This document shows, in pieces, positions 27,144-34,574 of a stretch of 64,000 nt of DNA. Each line of letters begins with the position of its first letter. Position 1 is the first letter of the stretch. The notes below the pieces were generated by a model. It did no database searches and was not told where the DNA came from. It worked only from the letters and a program-made list of their open reading frames with translations. Source of the stretch: Mucilaginibacter sp. 44-25 (GTDB lineage: Bacteria; Bacteroidota; Bacteroidia; Sphingobacteriales; Sphingobacteriaceae); assembly GCA_001898335.1 (NCBI GenBank), contig MKTS01000011.1:20791-84790 (forward strand), read 5' to 3'. Position numbers and translations under genes: made by a program.

Positions 27144-27195
27144 GGCCTTGCAGGCCAAATTCCTTCAATACAAACAAACATCTAAAGCAAAAAAC

Positions 27196-27600
27196 ATGAA
27201 ACAGGAAGAAACCATAGGCTTAATGGTCATGGTCAGCCCCGTCCTCTGGACCTCTGACCATTGTGGCAAAATCGGCCTCATTGAATTTACAGACTTTGAG
27301 GCTGATAAAATAGGCGTAGCATTCGAGGGCGAGGAAGTAGATTCCTTCAGCGCAAAAACACTGTTTGTCCTGAAAACCACCGAAGAGTTAAAGGAATTGG
27401 CAGAAAAATTCAAGTCCGTGCAATGGCCGCCTGTAGCCCAAAATCTCCAAACACTGGGTTTGCTGCAGGCATCCGAATCGCCCGATCAGCTGACGAAAGC
27501 CTATATACTTATACAGGATGATCCGGAACTCCATCGTGAGGCGACCATCAGGCTGAACGAGGTCCTGGACTTAACGCCAACCCGAAAAATTGGCAGGTAA
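27196..27600 (+). CDS. ICE small-protein family, copy 2
   Basis: The 134-aa protein (MKQEETIGLMVMVSPVLWTSD...) shares the two-part layout of its neighbours: GKIGLIEFTDFEADKIGVAF, SFSAKTLFVLK, and a helical end with a YILIQDDPELHREATIRLNEVL motif. The ATG at 27196 was preferred to one at 27148, which adds a Lys/Gln-rich stretch without similarity. It is the most divergent of the three. Confidence 0.62.
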   Translation: MKQEETIGLMVMVSPVLWTSDHCGKIGLIEFTDFEADKIGVAFEGEEVDSFSAKTLFVLKTTEELKELAEKFKSVQWPPVAQNLQTLGLLQASESPDQLTKAYILIQDDPELHREATIRLNEVLDLTPTRKIGR

Positions 27601-27619
27601 ACATTAAACAATAATTATC

Positions 27620-28027
27620 ATGGAAAATCAAACCTTAGCCGGTACACTCGTTTTGGTGCAGCCGGATTTAGAAATTGACCGGGAAGCAAAACGGGGCCAG
27701 ATCGGCGTGTTAACCTATGCCAGGTCTGAAACAGAAAATTATGTACGGTTTCCTGCGGGCGGGGAAGCATTTTACCCTGCTGCGCAGGTCATGATGCTAA
27801 AAGATAAACAGGAGATCTTCAATGACCTGACCAGCAACGGCTCGTCCATGCCACTCGATGACTTTAAGGCTATGTACAAGATCATGCTGTTGCAGGACAG
27901 GGGCACTTCCCAGGCTTTATACTCCGCATTAGCTATCGCTAACGATCATCCCGGTTTGCAGGAAAAAGTGTTGGATTCTATCAGCCCTGCTCAAAAACAG
28001 GAATTGGCGAAATCTTACAGCCGATGA
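27620..28027 (+). CDS. ICE small-protein family, copy 3
   Basis: The 135-aa protein (MENQTLAGTLVLVQPDLEIDRE...) aligns with the copy at 26724: VQPDLEIDREAKRGQIGVL against VHPDLKDDPVNKQNEIGFI, EAFYPAAQVMML against VGFYGADALLTF, and LDDFKAMYKIMLLQDRGTSQA against VDDFKDLKNIALLLDHGTEKH. It overlaps the M23 peptidase gene by 4 nt. The function is unknown. Confidence 0.64.
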   Translation: MENQTLAGTLVLVQPDLEIDREAKRGQIGVLTYARSETENYVRFPAGGEAFYPAAQVMMLKDKQEIFNDLTSNGSSMPLDDFKAMYKIMLLQDRGTSQALYSALAIANDHPGLQEKVLDSISPAQKQELAKSYSR

Positions 28028-28500
28028 AACTGCTGATCAGCTTTTGCCTGGTCTGCCTGCCCCTTAAACATCTAAAAATAAATTCTGAATACGGTTACCG
28101 TATCCATCCGCTTACCGGCAAATACGCCATGCATTCGGGTGTCGATCTAAAAGCCCGCCATGATACGGTTTATGCGATCCTTAGTGGACTGGTCAAAACA
28201 ACCGGCTATGATAATGGCCTGGGCATCAACGTTCGGCTCGCCCATGGCGATGTCGAATCCATATACGGCCACCTCAGTCAAATTTTTGTAATACCCACCG
28301 ATAGCGTAACCGCCGGTGAGCCTATTGGCATCACTGGAGCTACCGGACACGTGACCGGCGAGCATTTACACTTCAGTATTTGCTACAGGCATCAATACAT
28401 CAATCCAATTAAACTTTTATACAAACTGCTAAAAAAACAAGAAAATGAGCAAAACTTTCAAAGCACTGCCGATCCAGCTTTCAGACAAGCTGATCGCTGA
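28024..28500 (+). CDS. M23-family metallopeptidase (LytM-like)
   Basis: The 158-aa protein has a hydrophobic N-terminus (MKLLISFCLVCLPL) that could serve as a signal. The M23 zinc ligands are present: HSGVDL (HxxxD, near residue 38) and EHLHFS (HxH, near 115). Family members cut peptidoglycan cross-bridges; in an ICE this probably opens the cell wall locally for the transfer machine. The gene overlaps the start of the next gene by 56 nt in another frame, longer than most overlaps here. Confidence 0.85.
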   Translation: MKLLISFCLVCLPLKHLKINSEYGYRIHPLTGKYAMHSGVDLKARHDTVYAILSGLVKTTGYDNGLGINVRLAHGDVESIYGHLSQIFVIPTDSVTAGEPIGITGATGHVTGEHLHFSICYRHQYINPIKLLYKLLKKQENEQNFQSTADPAFRQADR

Positions 28501-29623
28501 AATTAAGGATGGTAATTCCCTTTTTCAAAAACCGGTAAAAGAAAATGGCATGCCTGCCTTTGTAAAACCGATCAATCCCACAACCGGTAAAGGCTACAGC
28601 GCCATGAATGCGCTGATCCTCGGGATGCAGCGCCATGACGACCCGCGGTGGATGTCGGCAGATGCGGCACGTTATGCGGGTAACTGGGTGAAAAAAGAAG
28701 AAAAAGGCACACTGATCGAATTTCCAAAGACCAGCGACATCCAAGCCATCCGTACCGCTGAAGGCAAACCAATTAAGGATGATGCGGGTGTTACGCAAAC
28801 CAAAACCGTGGAATTCGATAAACCGCAGCGTGGTCAGGCTTTCCTTTTCAATGGAAGCCAGTTAAAGGATATGCAGCCCCTGGAGGAATTTTTGGCCAAA
28901 CAAGATGAGGGCCAAACGCTATCCCCTGTTGAAAGGGCCAATAAACTGATCGAAGACAGCAAAGCGGTGATCATCCACGGCGGGCAGGAAGCTTATTACG
29001 ATAAGCAACGGGATGCCATCATTATGCCTGAACCGGAACATTTTGAGAACGAAACCAAATACCTGCAGGCGGCCATACATCAGCTGGCGCATTGGACAGG
29101 CCACGAGGACCGTTTGAAACGCCCGATGGAAGGCAAATTTGGTTCGCTGGATTATGCCCGCGAGGAAATGCGGGCTGCCATTGCCGGAATCCTTATCGGT
29201 GGCGAACTTAAGATCGGCCATAACTTCGGACAGCAGGCTGCGTATATGAGCACCTTTGCCAAGATCTTAAAGGATGAGCCTTTTGAAATTGCCAAAGCTG
29301 CCAGGGACGCGCAAAAGATCGCCAATCTGCTATTGGGGGTTTCACAAAAGCGGGAACAAAAACAAGGTGCTGAACCAGTAGGTTTTAAACAGGGCGATGA
29401 GATCGCATACATGGACACCACCTATAAAGTTTTGGAAACCTATAAAACCAAAAGCATCAAAGTGGAAGATGCCGCTGGTGCCCGCAAGGTATTAAAACCG
29501 GATTATGGCCTTTACAAATCCCTGTTAGAGGCTAAAACCAACCCGCGTGAACCAGAAATGGTACTGGAGGAAGAACAGGGCCAGTCCGAGGAGCAAGGTC
29601 AGCAACATAAAATAGGCCGTTAG
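28445..29623 (+). CDS. ArdC-like antirestriction protein with HQLAH zinc motif
   Basis: The 392-aa protein has an N-terminal ssDNA-binding-like domain (NGMPAFVKPINPTTGKGYSAMNAL, GNWVKKEEKGT) and a metallopeptidase-like domain with IHQLAHWTGHEDRL at residues 211-224 and YAREEMRAAIAG further on. The expected HELxH is HQLAH, so the catalytic glutamate is replaced by glutamine. A third part (about 315-345, GDEIAYMDTTYKVLETYKT) follows. ArdC of plasmid pSa is known to counter restriction during conjugation. The protein probably protects incoming element DNA; protease activity is doubtful. Confidence 0.82.
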   Translation: MSKTFKALPIQLSDKLIAEIKDGNSLFQKPVKENGMPAFVKPINPTTGKGYSAMNALILGMQRHDDPRWMSADAARYAGNWVKKEEKGTLIEFPKTSDIQAIRTAEGKPIKDDAGVTQTKTVEFDKPQRGQAFLFNGSQLKDMQPLEEFLAKQDEGQTLSPVERANKLIEDSKAVIIHGGQEAYYDKQRDAIIMPEPEHFENETKYLQAAIHQLAHWTGHEDRLKRPMEGKFGSLDYAREEMRAAIAGILIGGELKIGHNFGQQAAYMSTFAKILKDEPFEIAKAARDAQKIANLLLGVSQKREQKQGAEPVGFKQGDEIAYMDTTYKVLETYKTKSIKVEDAAGARKVLKPDYGLYKSLLEAKTNPREPEMVLEEEQGQSEEQGQQHKIGR

Positions 29624-29624
29624 T

Positions 29625-30395
29625 ATGAACCCGATCATGTTTCAAGAAAATGATCTCCCGGTCAAGGACCTGGAGACTATCGGGCTGGCTTCTGGCGGGC
29701 AGCTCCTGTTAAACGTCGATGACCTGAAAGCACTGCTTTCAGGTCGCCGAACAGGCCTAATGGAATTACATGACCTGGAAGCCGAAAATGTCAAGATCAA
29801 ATCCATCAACGCCAAGATATCACTGAAACCAAATGAAAAGGGACAGCTTGACCTCCTGATCCACCCGATTTACCGTGACGCGGAAATTCCCGACCTGCTG
29901 ACCAATAATGAAGCCCTGCAATTACAAAAGGGTGAAGTTGGCAGCGTGCTGCGGATCGCGCTCGATAACCATGGCAATAAAAAGGAAATGTTGGTAGAAT
30001 ACGATCCGGAAACCAAGGAGTTTATCGTTTCTGACACAGAGAAGATCCTGGCACCTGATATGGTTAATAACGAATTCCTGACCCAGGCTCAAAAAGAACA
30101 ATACCGGAAGGGCAAGGAAGTGCAGGTCGCTGATGGCACCCGCTTCAGCTATTCGGCAACGGATAAGCACGGCATTCGTTCCAATAAACTGGCCCTGGTG
30201 GCATCTATTCTGATGGACGGTGGTTTATCCTATATGGTGTTTAAAGGGCTGAATGCCCTGTTCAATAAGAAACGTGATCCGGCAGCAGCTGCGAAATTGA
30301 GCCCCGGTTATTACCAGGCCATCAAGGATATCGAGAACCAGCATGGGTTCAAACCGCACGAGTTTGAGCGTTCGCAATCCCGAAAAGGACGATAA
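29625..30395 (+). CDS. DUF3945/DUF4099-like ICE protein
   Basis: The 256-aa soluble protein follows the ArdC-like gene by 1 bp. The N-terminal part (NDLPVKDLETIGLASGGQLLLNVDDLKALLSGRRTGL) resembles DUF4099; the second half (RIALDNHGNKKEMLVEYDPETKEF and FLTQAQKEQYRKGKEV) resembles DUF3945 proteins, usual in Bacteroidota conjugative elements. A short hydrophobic segment (LALVASILMDGGLSYMVF) lies near residue 200. The function is unknown; association with ArdC-like and topoisomerase-like genes suggests DNA processing. Confidence 0.65.
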   Translation: MNPIMFQENDLPVKDLETIGLASGGQLLLNVDDLKALLSGRRTGLMELHDLEAENVKIKSINAKISLKPNEKGQLDLLIHPIYRDAEIPDLLTNNEALQLQKGEVGSVLRIALDNHGNKKEMLVEYDPETKEFIVSDTEKILAPDMVNNEFLTQAQKEQYRKGKEVQVADGTRFSYSATDKHGIRSNKLALVASILMDGGLSYMVFKGLNALFNKKRDPAAAAKLSPGYYQAIKDIENQHGFKPHEFERSQSRKGR

Positions 30396-30400
30396 TAACT

Positions 30401-30997
30401 ATGAATCCCCTTTTAACAGGGCTTGGCATTTCTTTGGAGATTCAAATCTTTTTTGGGGCAGCAACTGAACTAACCTTTAGCTATGGCGATCAGTTTGAAC
30501 GCTATGGTTCTGGCTATCATATCGTGCCCTCCACACAAAACCTTTGGGTGGCCGGGCTGCCTAATGCAACACATCTGATCATTACGTATTCAGTGATGGA
30601 AGCGATGGCGTTTATCACGCTTAACCGCCATCGTTTTCCACGGCTGGAGCAGCTGGCATTTGTAGCTATCGGCAACAGGCTGCATTTAGAACAGGGAGAC
30701 TGGATCAGACAGAATTATCCCGGACGCAAAGTTACCCTGGTTTTTGGCAAAGATATGATCGGAAATATTACCGATATCAAATTGGCTGCTGCCATCAAAG
30801 GTATATCGCTCAGGATAATATCTAAAGATAACGAGATCCATATTTACAGTGATAAGTATCTGCAGATTTTTACGCAGGAGCAAATTTCCCTTCATGCCTT
30901 CCAGGAATCCTTTGGCGTACGTCCCCGTTTCCGAACCGCCAAGCCGGCTCGATCATTAACCTTTTTAGAACAATTACAATATGACTCAGAACGATGA
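30401..30997 (+). CDS. divergent Toprim-like ICE protein
   Basis: The 198-aa protein has no assigned family. LWVAGLPNATHLIITYSVMEAMAF resembles the first Toprim motif with Glu, and KVTLVFGKDMIGNITDIKLAAAIKG resembles the DxD..G motif with only one aspartate left. If related to Toprim proteins, the metal site is degraded. It overlaps the next gene by 17 nt. The assignment rests on pattern only. Confidence 0.45.
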   Translation: MNPLLTGLGISLEIQIFFGAATELTFSYGDQFERYGSGYHIVPSTQNLWVAGLPNATHLIITYSVMEAMAFITLNRHRFPRLEQLAFVAIGNRLHLEQGDWIRQNYPGRKVTLVFGKDMIGNITDIKLAAAIKGISLRIISKDNEIHIYSDKYLQIFTQEQISLHAFQESFGVRPRFRTAKPARSLTFLEQLQYDSER

Positions 30998-31439
30998 TAT
31001 TTTATTGAGGCCGGCTATGCTGTTCGCCTTTTTCAAAGCATTCCCGCTTATCCTGTTAGCGCTGACGTTTCTGATGCTGGCCTGGTACCTCTCTCCTTAT
31101 TTTATACTGTTTAGCCTTGCAGTATGCGGGGTGGCCTGGTACCGGCTGCTATACATCCGTAGTTATAAATATCTGGTTAGTGCAGAATACATCCTGATCA
31201 CAAAGGGGATATTCTTTAAACGCATTGACCAGGTGGAAATGTTTAGGGTGAAAGATTACATTATTACCCAGCCATTTATGTTGCAAATATGCAAACTGAT
31301 GTACCTCACCTTAAAAAGTACAGATGAAGAAAATAAGGTTATCCGCTTTGAGGGTATTCCTGAATCCGGCATCCTTGATACCATTCGTGATAGGGTTTTG
31401 AACGCCCGTAAAAACAATAATATTTACGAATTAAATTAA
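30981..31439 (+). CDS. bacterial PH-domain (YdbS/bPH2-like) membrane protein
   Basis: The 152-aa protein has two transmembrane helices (residues about 15-55) followed by a soluble domain with YKYLVSAEYILITKGIFFKRIDQVEMFRVKDY, the usual bPH2 pattern. It is the last gene of the ICE accessory operon. The role is unknown, perhaps membrane adaptation. The start overlaps the previous gene. Confidence 0.75.
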   Translation: MTQNDDILLRPAMLFAFFKAFPLILLALTFLMLAWYLSPYFILFSLAVCGVAWYRLLYIRSYKYLVSAEYILITKGIFFKRIDQVEMFRVKDYIITQPFMLQICKLMYLTLKSTDEENKVIRFEGIPESGILDTIRDRVLNARKNNNIYELN

Positions 31440-31451
31440 CTAAGCACTTGG

Positions 31452-31476
31452 AAATTACTAATTTAATTAGTAATTT
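31452..31476. repeat. perfect 12-bp AT-rich inverted repeat
   Basis: AAATTACTAATT (31452-31463) and AATTAGTAATTT (31465-31476) are separated by a single T. It lies between the PH-domain gene and the small membrane protein gene. It could be an operator or a weak AT-rich terminator. Confidence 0.5.
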
Positions 31477-31496
31477 TAATTAATTGATTTAACGCC

Positions 31497-31775
31497 ATGA
31501 AAGCCATCATACGTAACATTTTATTAGCCTGTATTATTTCCATGTTTGCCTTTTTTGGCGCTGTTGGAAGGATGCATACTAAGGCTGAAATGACTGAAGC
31601 TCAAAGGGCGGAGGCAAGGAAGGAAACATTAACCTGTTTAGCTGTTGCTTTCATAGCTTGCGGTGCCTGTGCTTGGAGGTGTAATGTTCTTTATAAAAGA
31701 ATGAATGAAGAACGGGAGTACCAGCGCAGGTTCAATGAATACATGCGCAACTCGGCCTTTAACAGGCATTATTGA
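31497..31775 (+). CDS. small membrane protein, unknown
   Basis: The 92-aa protein has two hydrophobic segments (residues about 6-24 and 48-66), a basic, Met/Glu-rich linker (HTKAEMTEAQRAEARKE) and a polar tail (NEEREYQRRFNEYMRNS). It has no recognised family. It stands alone between the inverted repeat at 31452 and the mercury module. Confidence 0.5.
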   Translation: MKAIIRNILLACIISMFAFFGAVGRMHTKAEMTEAQRAEARKETLTCLAVAFIACGACAWRCNVLYKRMNEEREYQRRFNEYMRNSAFNRHY

Positions 31776-31879
31776 AAACCCGTCGATTAGTTTAATTTTT
31801 TATTAATTTGCAAAATCAAAATACCGGCGATCTGCCGGTTAATTGTGATAAGGTTTCCTCTAAAAATAAAGCCACATGG

Positions 31880-31950
31880 AAATAAGATTATATCTTAAAT
31901 AAGAAAAGGGTATAATCTTATTTAAGTAATTGCTTAAATACTTATATTTG
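31880..31950 (+). promoter_or_regulatory. operator/promoter region of the mercury module
   Basis: A perfect 13-bp inverted repeat AAATAAGATTATA (31880-31892) / TATAATCTTATTT (31911-31923) encloses a second overlapping repeat CTTAAATAAG (31894-31903) / CTTATTTAAG (31917-31926). A -7-like TATATTTG follows at 31943-31950, 15 nt before the ATG of the ArsR gene. The arrangement suits autorepression by the downstream ArsR protein. No good TTG -33 box at normal spacing is visible. Confidence 0.6.
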
Positions 31951-31965
31951 TATTTTAATTCAATT

Positions 31966-32328
31966 ATGAGTATATGTAGCCGAATATTTGCAGATGCAGC
32001 GCAGATTAATATCTGCAAAGAATCACTTCAAATAAAGCAACCTATTTTCACTGAGCTTGCTCAAGTCTTGTCGCTATCAGGTAATGAGGTTCGACTAAAA
32101 ATACTTTTCCTGTTACAACAGGAAAATGAGCTTTGCCCTTGCGACCTGAGTGACATATTGGGTATGACTATTCCTGCCATATCCCAGCATCTTCGCAAAC
32201 TTAAGGATGGCAATATTATAAAATTCCGTAAAAGCGGCCAGACCATTTTCTACTCGCTTTGCAATACAAGTCAATTGCTGCCTTTGTTTAATCTATTGCA
32301 AACTCCTTTAACAACAGAATCAATATGA
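31966..32328 (+). CDS. ArsR-family metalloregulator
   Basis: The 120-aa protein has a winged-helix HTH with SLSGNEVRLKILFLLQQENE, the metal-site-like ELCPCDLSDIL (CxC in the alpha-3 region) and the recognition helix MTIPAISQHLRKLKD. The ATG at 31966 lies just after a TATATTTG box; an in-frame ATG at 31930 lies upstream of that box and is unlikely. The stop overlaps merTP by 4 nt. It is probably a repressor released by Hg(II) or a related metal. Mercury as inducer is inferred from the next gene. Confidence 0.85.
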   Translation: MSICSRIFADAAQINICKESLQIKQPIFTELAQVLSLSGNEVRLKILFLLQQENELCPCDLSDILGMTIPAISQHLRKLKDGNIIKFRKSGQTIFYSLCNTSQLLPLFNLLQTPLTTESI

Positions 32329-32924
32329 TTACCACTAATACAAATAAAAGTTGGATACCAGGTTTACTTGCTGCTTTAGCAGCATCGTTGTGCTGTATTA
32401 CGCCGATGGTTGCTCTATTAGGAGGCGTTAGCGGTTTAGCTTCATCTTTTTCATGGATTGAACCCGCAAGACCTTACCTAATTGGTTTTACGGTTCTCGT
32501 CTTCGCATTTGCATGGTATCGGCAGTATAACTCAAAAGCGCAAACTAATGATTGTTGTGATGTGAAACCCGTTTCCTTTTGGCAATCAAAAAAGTTTTTA
32601 CTGATTGTTACTGTGTTATCCGCCATATTGATAGCCTTCCCTTACTATTCATCAGTCTTGTATGGTGCACCAAAACAATCTTCTGCACTAACCATTCAAC
32701 AAAGCGATTTGAAATGGGTGCAACTGACCGTTAGAGGCATGGGATGTGCTGACTGTACCAAACATATCGATGGGGTATTATCCAAAGTTCCGGGTGTAGT
32801 TAAAGTGTCTACCTCCTTTGAGAAAGCGCAGACTTCGGTTAATTACGATCCTAAAAAAACATCAGCAGACAGCCTGAAAAACAAAGTTGCCCAAATAGGT
32901 TATCAGGTTACCGCTGTTAAATAA
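32325..32924 (+). CDS. merTP: mercuric transport fusion protein MerTP
   Basis: The 199-aa protein fuses a MerT-like membrane part (three hydrophobic segments, vicinal LCCITP cysteines at residues 23-24 in the first helix, and a second NDCCD pair near 73-74) to a MerP/HMA domain with GMGCADCTKHID near residue 138. MerT moves Hg(II) into the cell; MerP-type domains bind it outside. It is coupled to the regulator gene. No mercuric reductase gene (merA) is seen in the window, so uptake lacks its usual partner here. Confidence 0.9.
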   Translation: MITTNTNKSWIPGLLAALAASLCCITPMVALLGGVSGLASSFSWIEPARPYLIGFTVLVFAFAWYRQYNSKAQTNDCCDVKPVSFWQSKKFLLIVTVLSAILIAFPYYSSVLYGAPKQSSALTIQQSDLKWVQLTVRGMGCADCTKHIDGVLSKVPGVVKVSTSFEKAQTSVNYDPKKTSADSLKNKVAQIGYQVTAVK

Positions 32925-32939
32925 ACTCAAAGAAATACC

Positions 32940-33155
32940 ATGGTCAAAGAAATTCAGTTACAATCTGTGCTAACCTGTCCGAAATGCGGTCATAAAAAGG
33001 AAGAAACAATGCCTACAGATTCCTGCCAGTACTTTTATGAATGTGAAATGTGTCACTCAAACTTAAAACCACTTGCTGGTGACTGCTGTGTATTTTGCAG
33101 TTATGGAACGGTAAAATGTCCCCCTATACAACAAGGTACTTCATGCTGTCGCTAA
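32940..33155 (+). CDS. GDCCVxC-domain protein, Cys-rich
   Basis: The 71-aa protein has 11 cysteines: a CPKCGHKK zinc-ribbon-like pair, CEMC, and the signature GDCCVFCSYGTVKCPPIQ. In some relatives a signature cysteine is selenocysteine; here all are Cys codons. The family usually accompanies MerTP-type genes, so a thiol-based mercury-handling role is likely. It follows merTP by 15 bp. Confidence 0.82.
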   Translation: MVKEIQLQSVLTCPKCGHKKEETMPTDSCQYFYECEMCHSNLKPLAGDCCVFCSYGTVKCPPIQQGTSCCR

Positions 33156-33660
33156 CTATATGCTGCATTCTATAAAACTAAATCCCAAACAGGATCATAG
33201 TATAAAAATAAGTTTCCTCTTCGTTCTCATGGAACAAGCCTGGGCGCTATCTACAGTTTGGCAGCTTAGGTTTCAGACTTTTTAATCTATTACCTTTTCC
33301 GTCCTTTTAGTTCGTTAAATTTCATTGGTGTTTGGCCATGATAGATGGGCCTTATGATATAAAGCCGCTTTAGCTTGCTTTAATACCGAAACACATGAAC
33401 TTTACATGCCACCGGATGATTTAATGGAATTGCCGGAAGATGTCGTGGTTCTTGAAATACCAAATGAACTACATCTCGATCCTGTTGACTGATTGAAAAT
33501 AATATACTCCACCAGCAACAATCGAGCGATGAAACTCGATCAAAACGTAGTCGGTAAAAACTTCTAAAACCTCAAACTCCATTGAGGCAATAAACGCAAG
33601 TTCATTGCGGGTGATCCTGTAAATCAGGAGCACCTCTATAAATTTTATTATTAAATTATT
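33156..33660. other. 505-bp interval without a convincing gene, possible gene remnants
   Basis: No complete gene is visible. A short + frame ends at 33492 with MPPDDLMELPEDVVVLEIPN and then ELHLDPVD, and a minus frame ending at 33469 reads MEFEVLEVFTDYVLIEFHRS. Both have protein-like composition but no start or length of a normal gene, and they overlap. They may be decayed cargo lost beside the mercury module. Confidence 0.35.
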
Positions 33661-33927
33661 ATGGGAATACAGGTATTAACGGCTGACGACTTGGAGAAAT
33701 TCCGGGTGCAGCTAATGACCGATATTGAAAACCTACTTAACACCAAACATCCAAAAAAATGGCTTAAAACCCATGAAGTAATGGAGCTGCTGGGTATTTC
33801 TGAAGTTACCCTTCAACATTTGCGCAACCGAGGTCAAATCCCCTTTAGGAAATTAGGAGGCACTTGCCTCTATAGTGCCGAGGAAATTGATGACTACTTA
33901 ACTAAATCAAAATATACTAAGTTATAG
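33661..33927 (+). CDS. helix-turn-helix (excisionase/MerR-like) protein
   Basis: The 88-aa protein has a HTH_17-type domain: WLKTHEVMELLGISEVTLQHLRNRGQIPFRKLGGTCLYSAEEIDDYL. Such proteins serve as excisionase-like or regulatory factors in Bacteroidota ICEs, usually near the integrase. The integrase lies about 3.6 kb downstream on the other strand. Either an excision or a regulatory role is possible. Confidence 0.82.
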   Translation: MGIQVLTADDLEKFRVQLMTDIENLLNTKHPKKWLKTHEVMELLGISEVTLQHLRNRGQIPFRKLGGTCLYSAEEIDDYLTKSKYTKL

Positions 33928-34016
33928 GCGTATAATCTGCAATATTCAGAAAAGTAAGTAAAGGCAAATCGGCTGATTTTTTTGATATCTTTACTTTATA
34001 ACCTTATTGATTATAA

Positions 34017-34574
34017 ATGACGAGAATTGGTGATTACTTCAACTTATTGAGCGATATACAGGTGAGCGATTACCGAATATCATTTTTGCCTAAATTTCCG
34101 AATGAAGCTCAGGAATTAGTTTTAGAACATGAGCGGAACGCCTCCCTAAAAATGCAATTGCAGGAAATTGAAAAGGAATTGCATCAGCCCACAATAGAAG
34201 GTGAACTGATTAGATCAGGATTCATTTATATTTCGAATGGTTTACTTAATAGTTTTAACAATATCAGCAAATGGGGAGGGTATTTTCCTGATCTCGGACA
34301 AGGAATGGTCATTCGCGGATACTTGTTTGGCAAGATATTAAATGATTACAGTACCGCGCTAAAGTCTGAAGGCAATTACTTTCCTATTGCCAATATCTAT
34401 ATGTCTACTGTTTCGTGGAATGCTTCACTGCTTGAGGAAGTCATCATTAATATATTTAATAAGCTAAATGATAGCAGTTTTCAATCAAAAATGGATGCTA
34501 TTAATTTTTATGATCAGTTCCGGGAATCGATGCTCATTATAATTCAGGGTCTTAAGGAGGATGGCGTCATATGA
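34017..34574 (+). CDS. small partner protein of the TrlF-like ATPase
   Basis: The 185-aa soluble, mainly helical protein has no recognised domain. Its stop overlaps the start of the ATPase gene by 4 nt (ATGA), so the two are almost certainly co-translated and function together. A weak -7-like TATCTTTA lies at 33986-33993. The gene is AT-rich compared with the tra operon, as is its partner, which suggests separate acquisition as cargo. Confidence 0.7.
   Translation: MTRIGDYFNLLSDIQVSDYRISFLPKFPNEAQELVLEHERNASLKMQLQEIEKELHQPTIEGELIRSGFIYISNGLLNSFNNISKWGGYFPDLGQGMVIRGYLFGKILNDYSTALKSEGNYFPIANIYMSTVSWNASLLEEVIINIFNKLNDSSFQSKMDAINFYDQFRESMLIIIQGLKEDGVI

Noticed and set aside
32940..33155. Selenocysteine in the GDCCVxC protein
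   Set aside because: All signature positions are ordinary Cys codons (TGC/TGT); there is no in-frame TGA.
33359..33582. Small genes on both strands in the 33.2-33.6 kb gap
   Set aside because: The frames are short, overlap each other and lack start signals; they are kept only as possible remnants.
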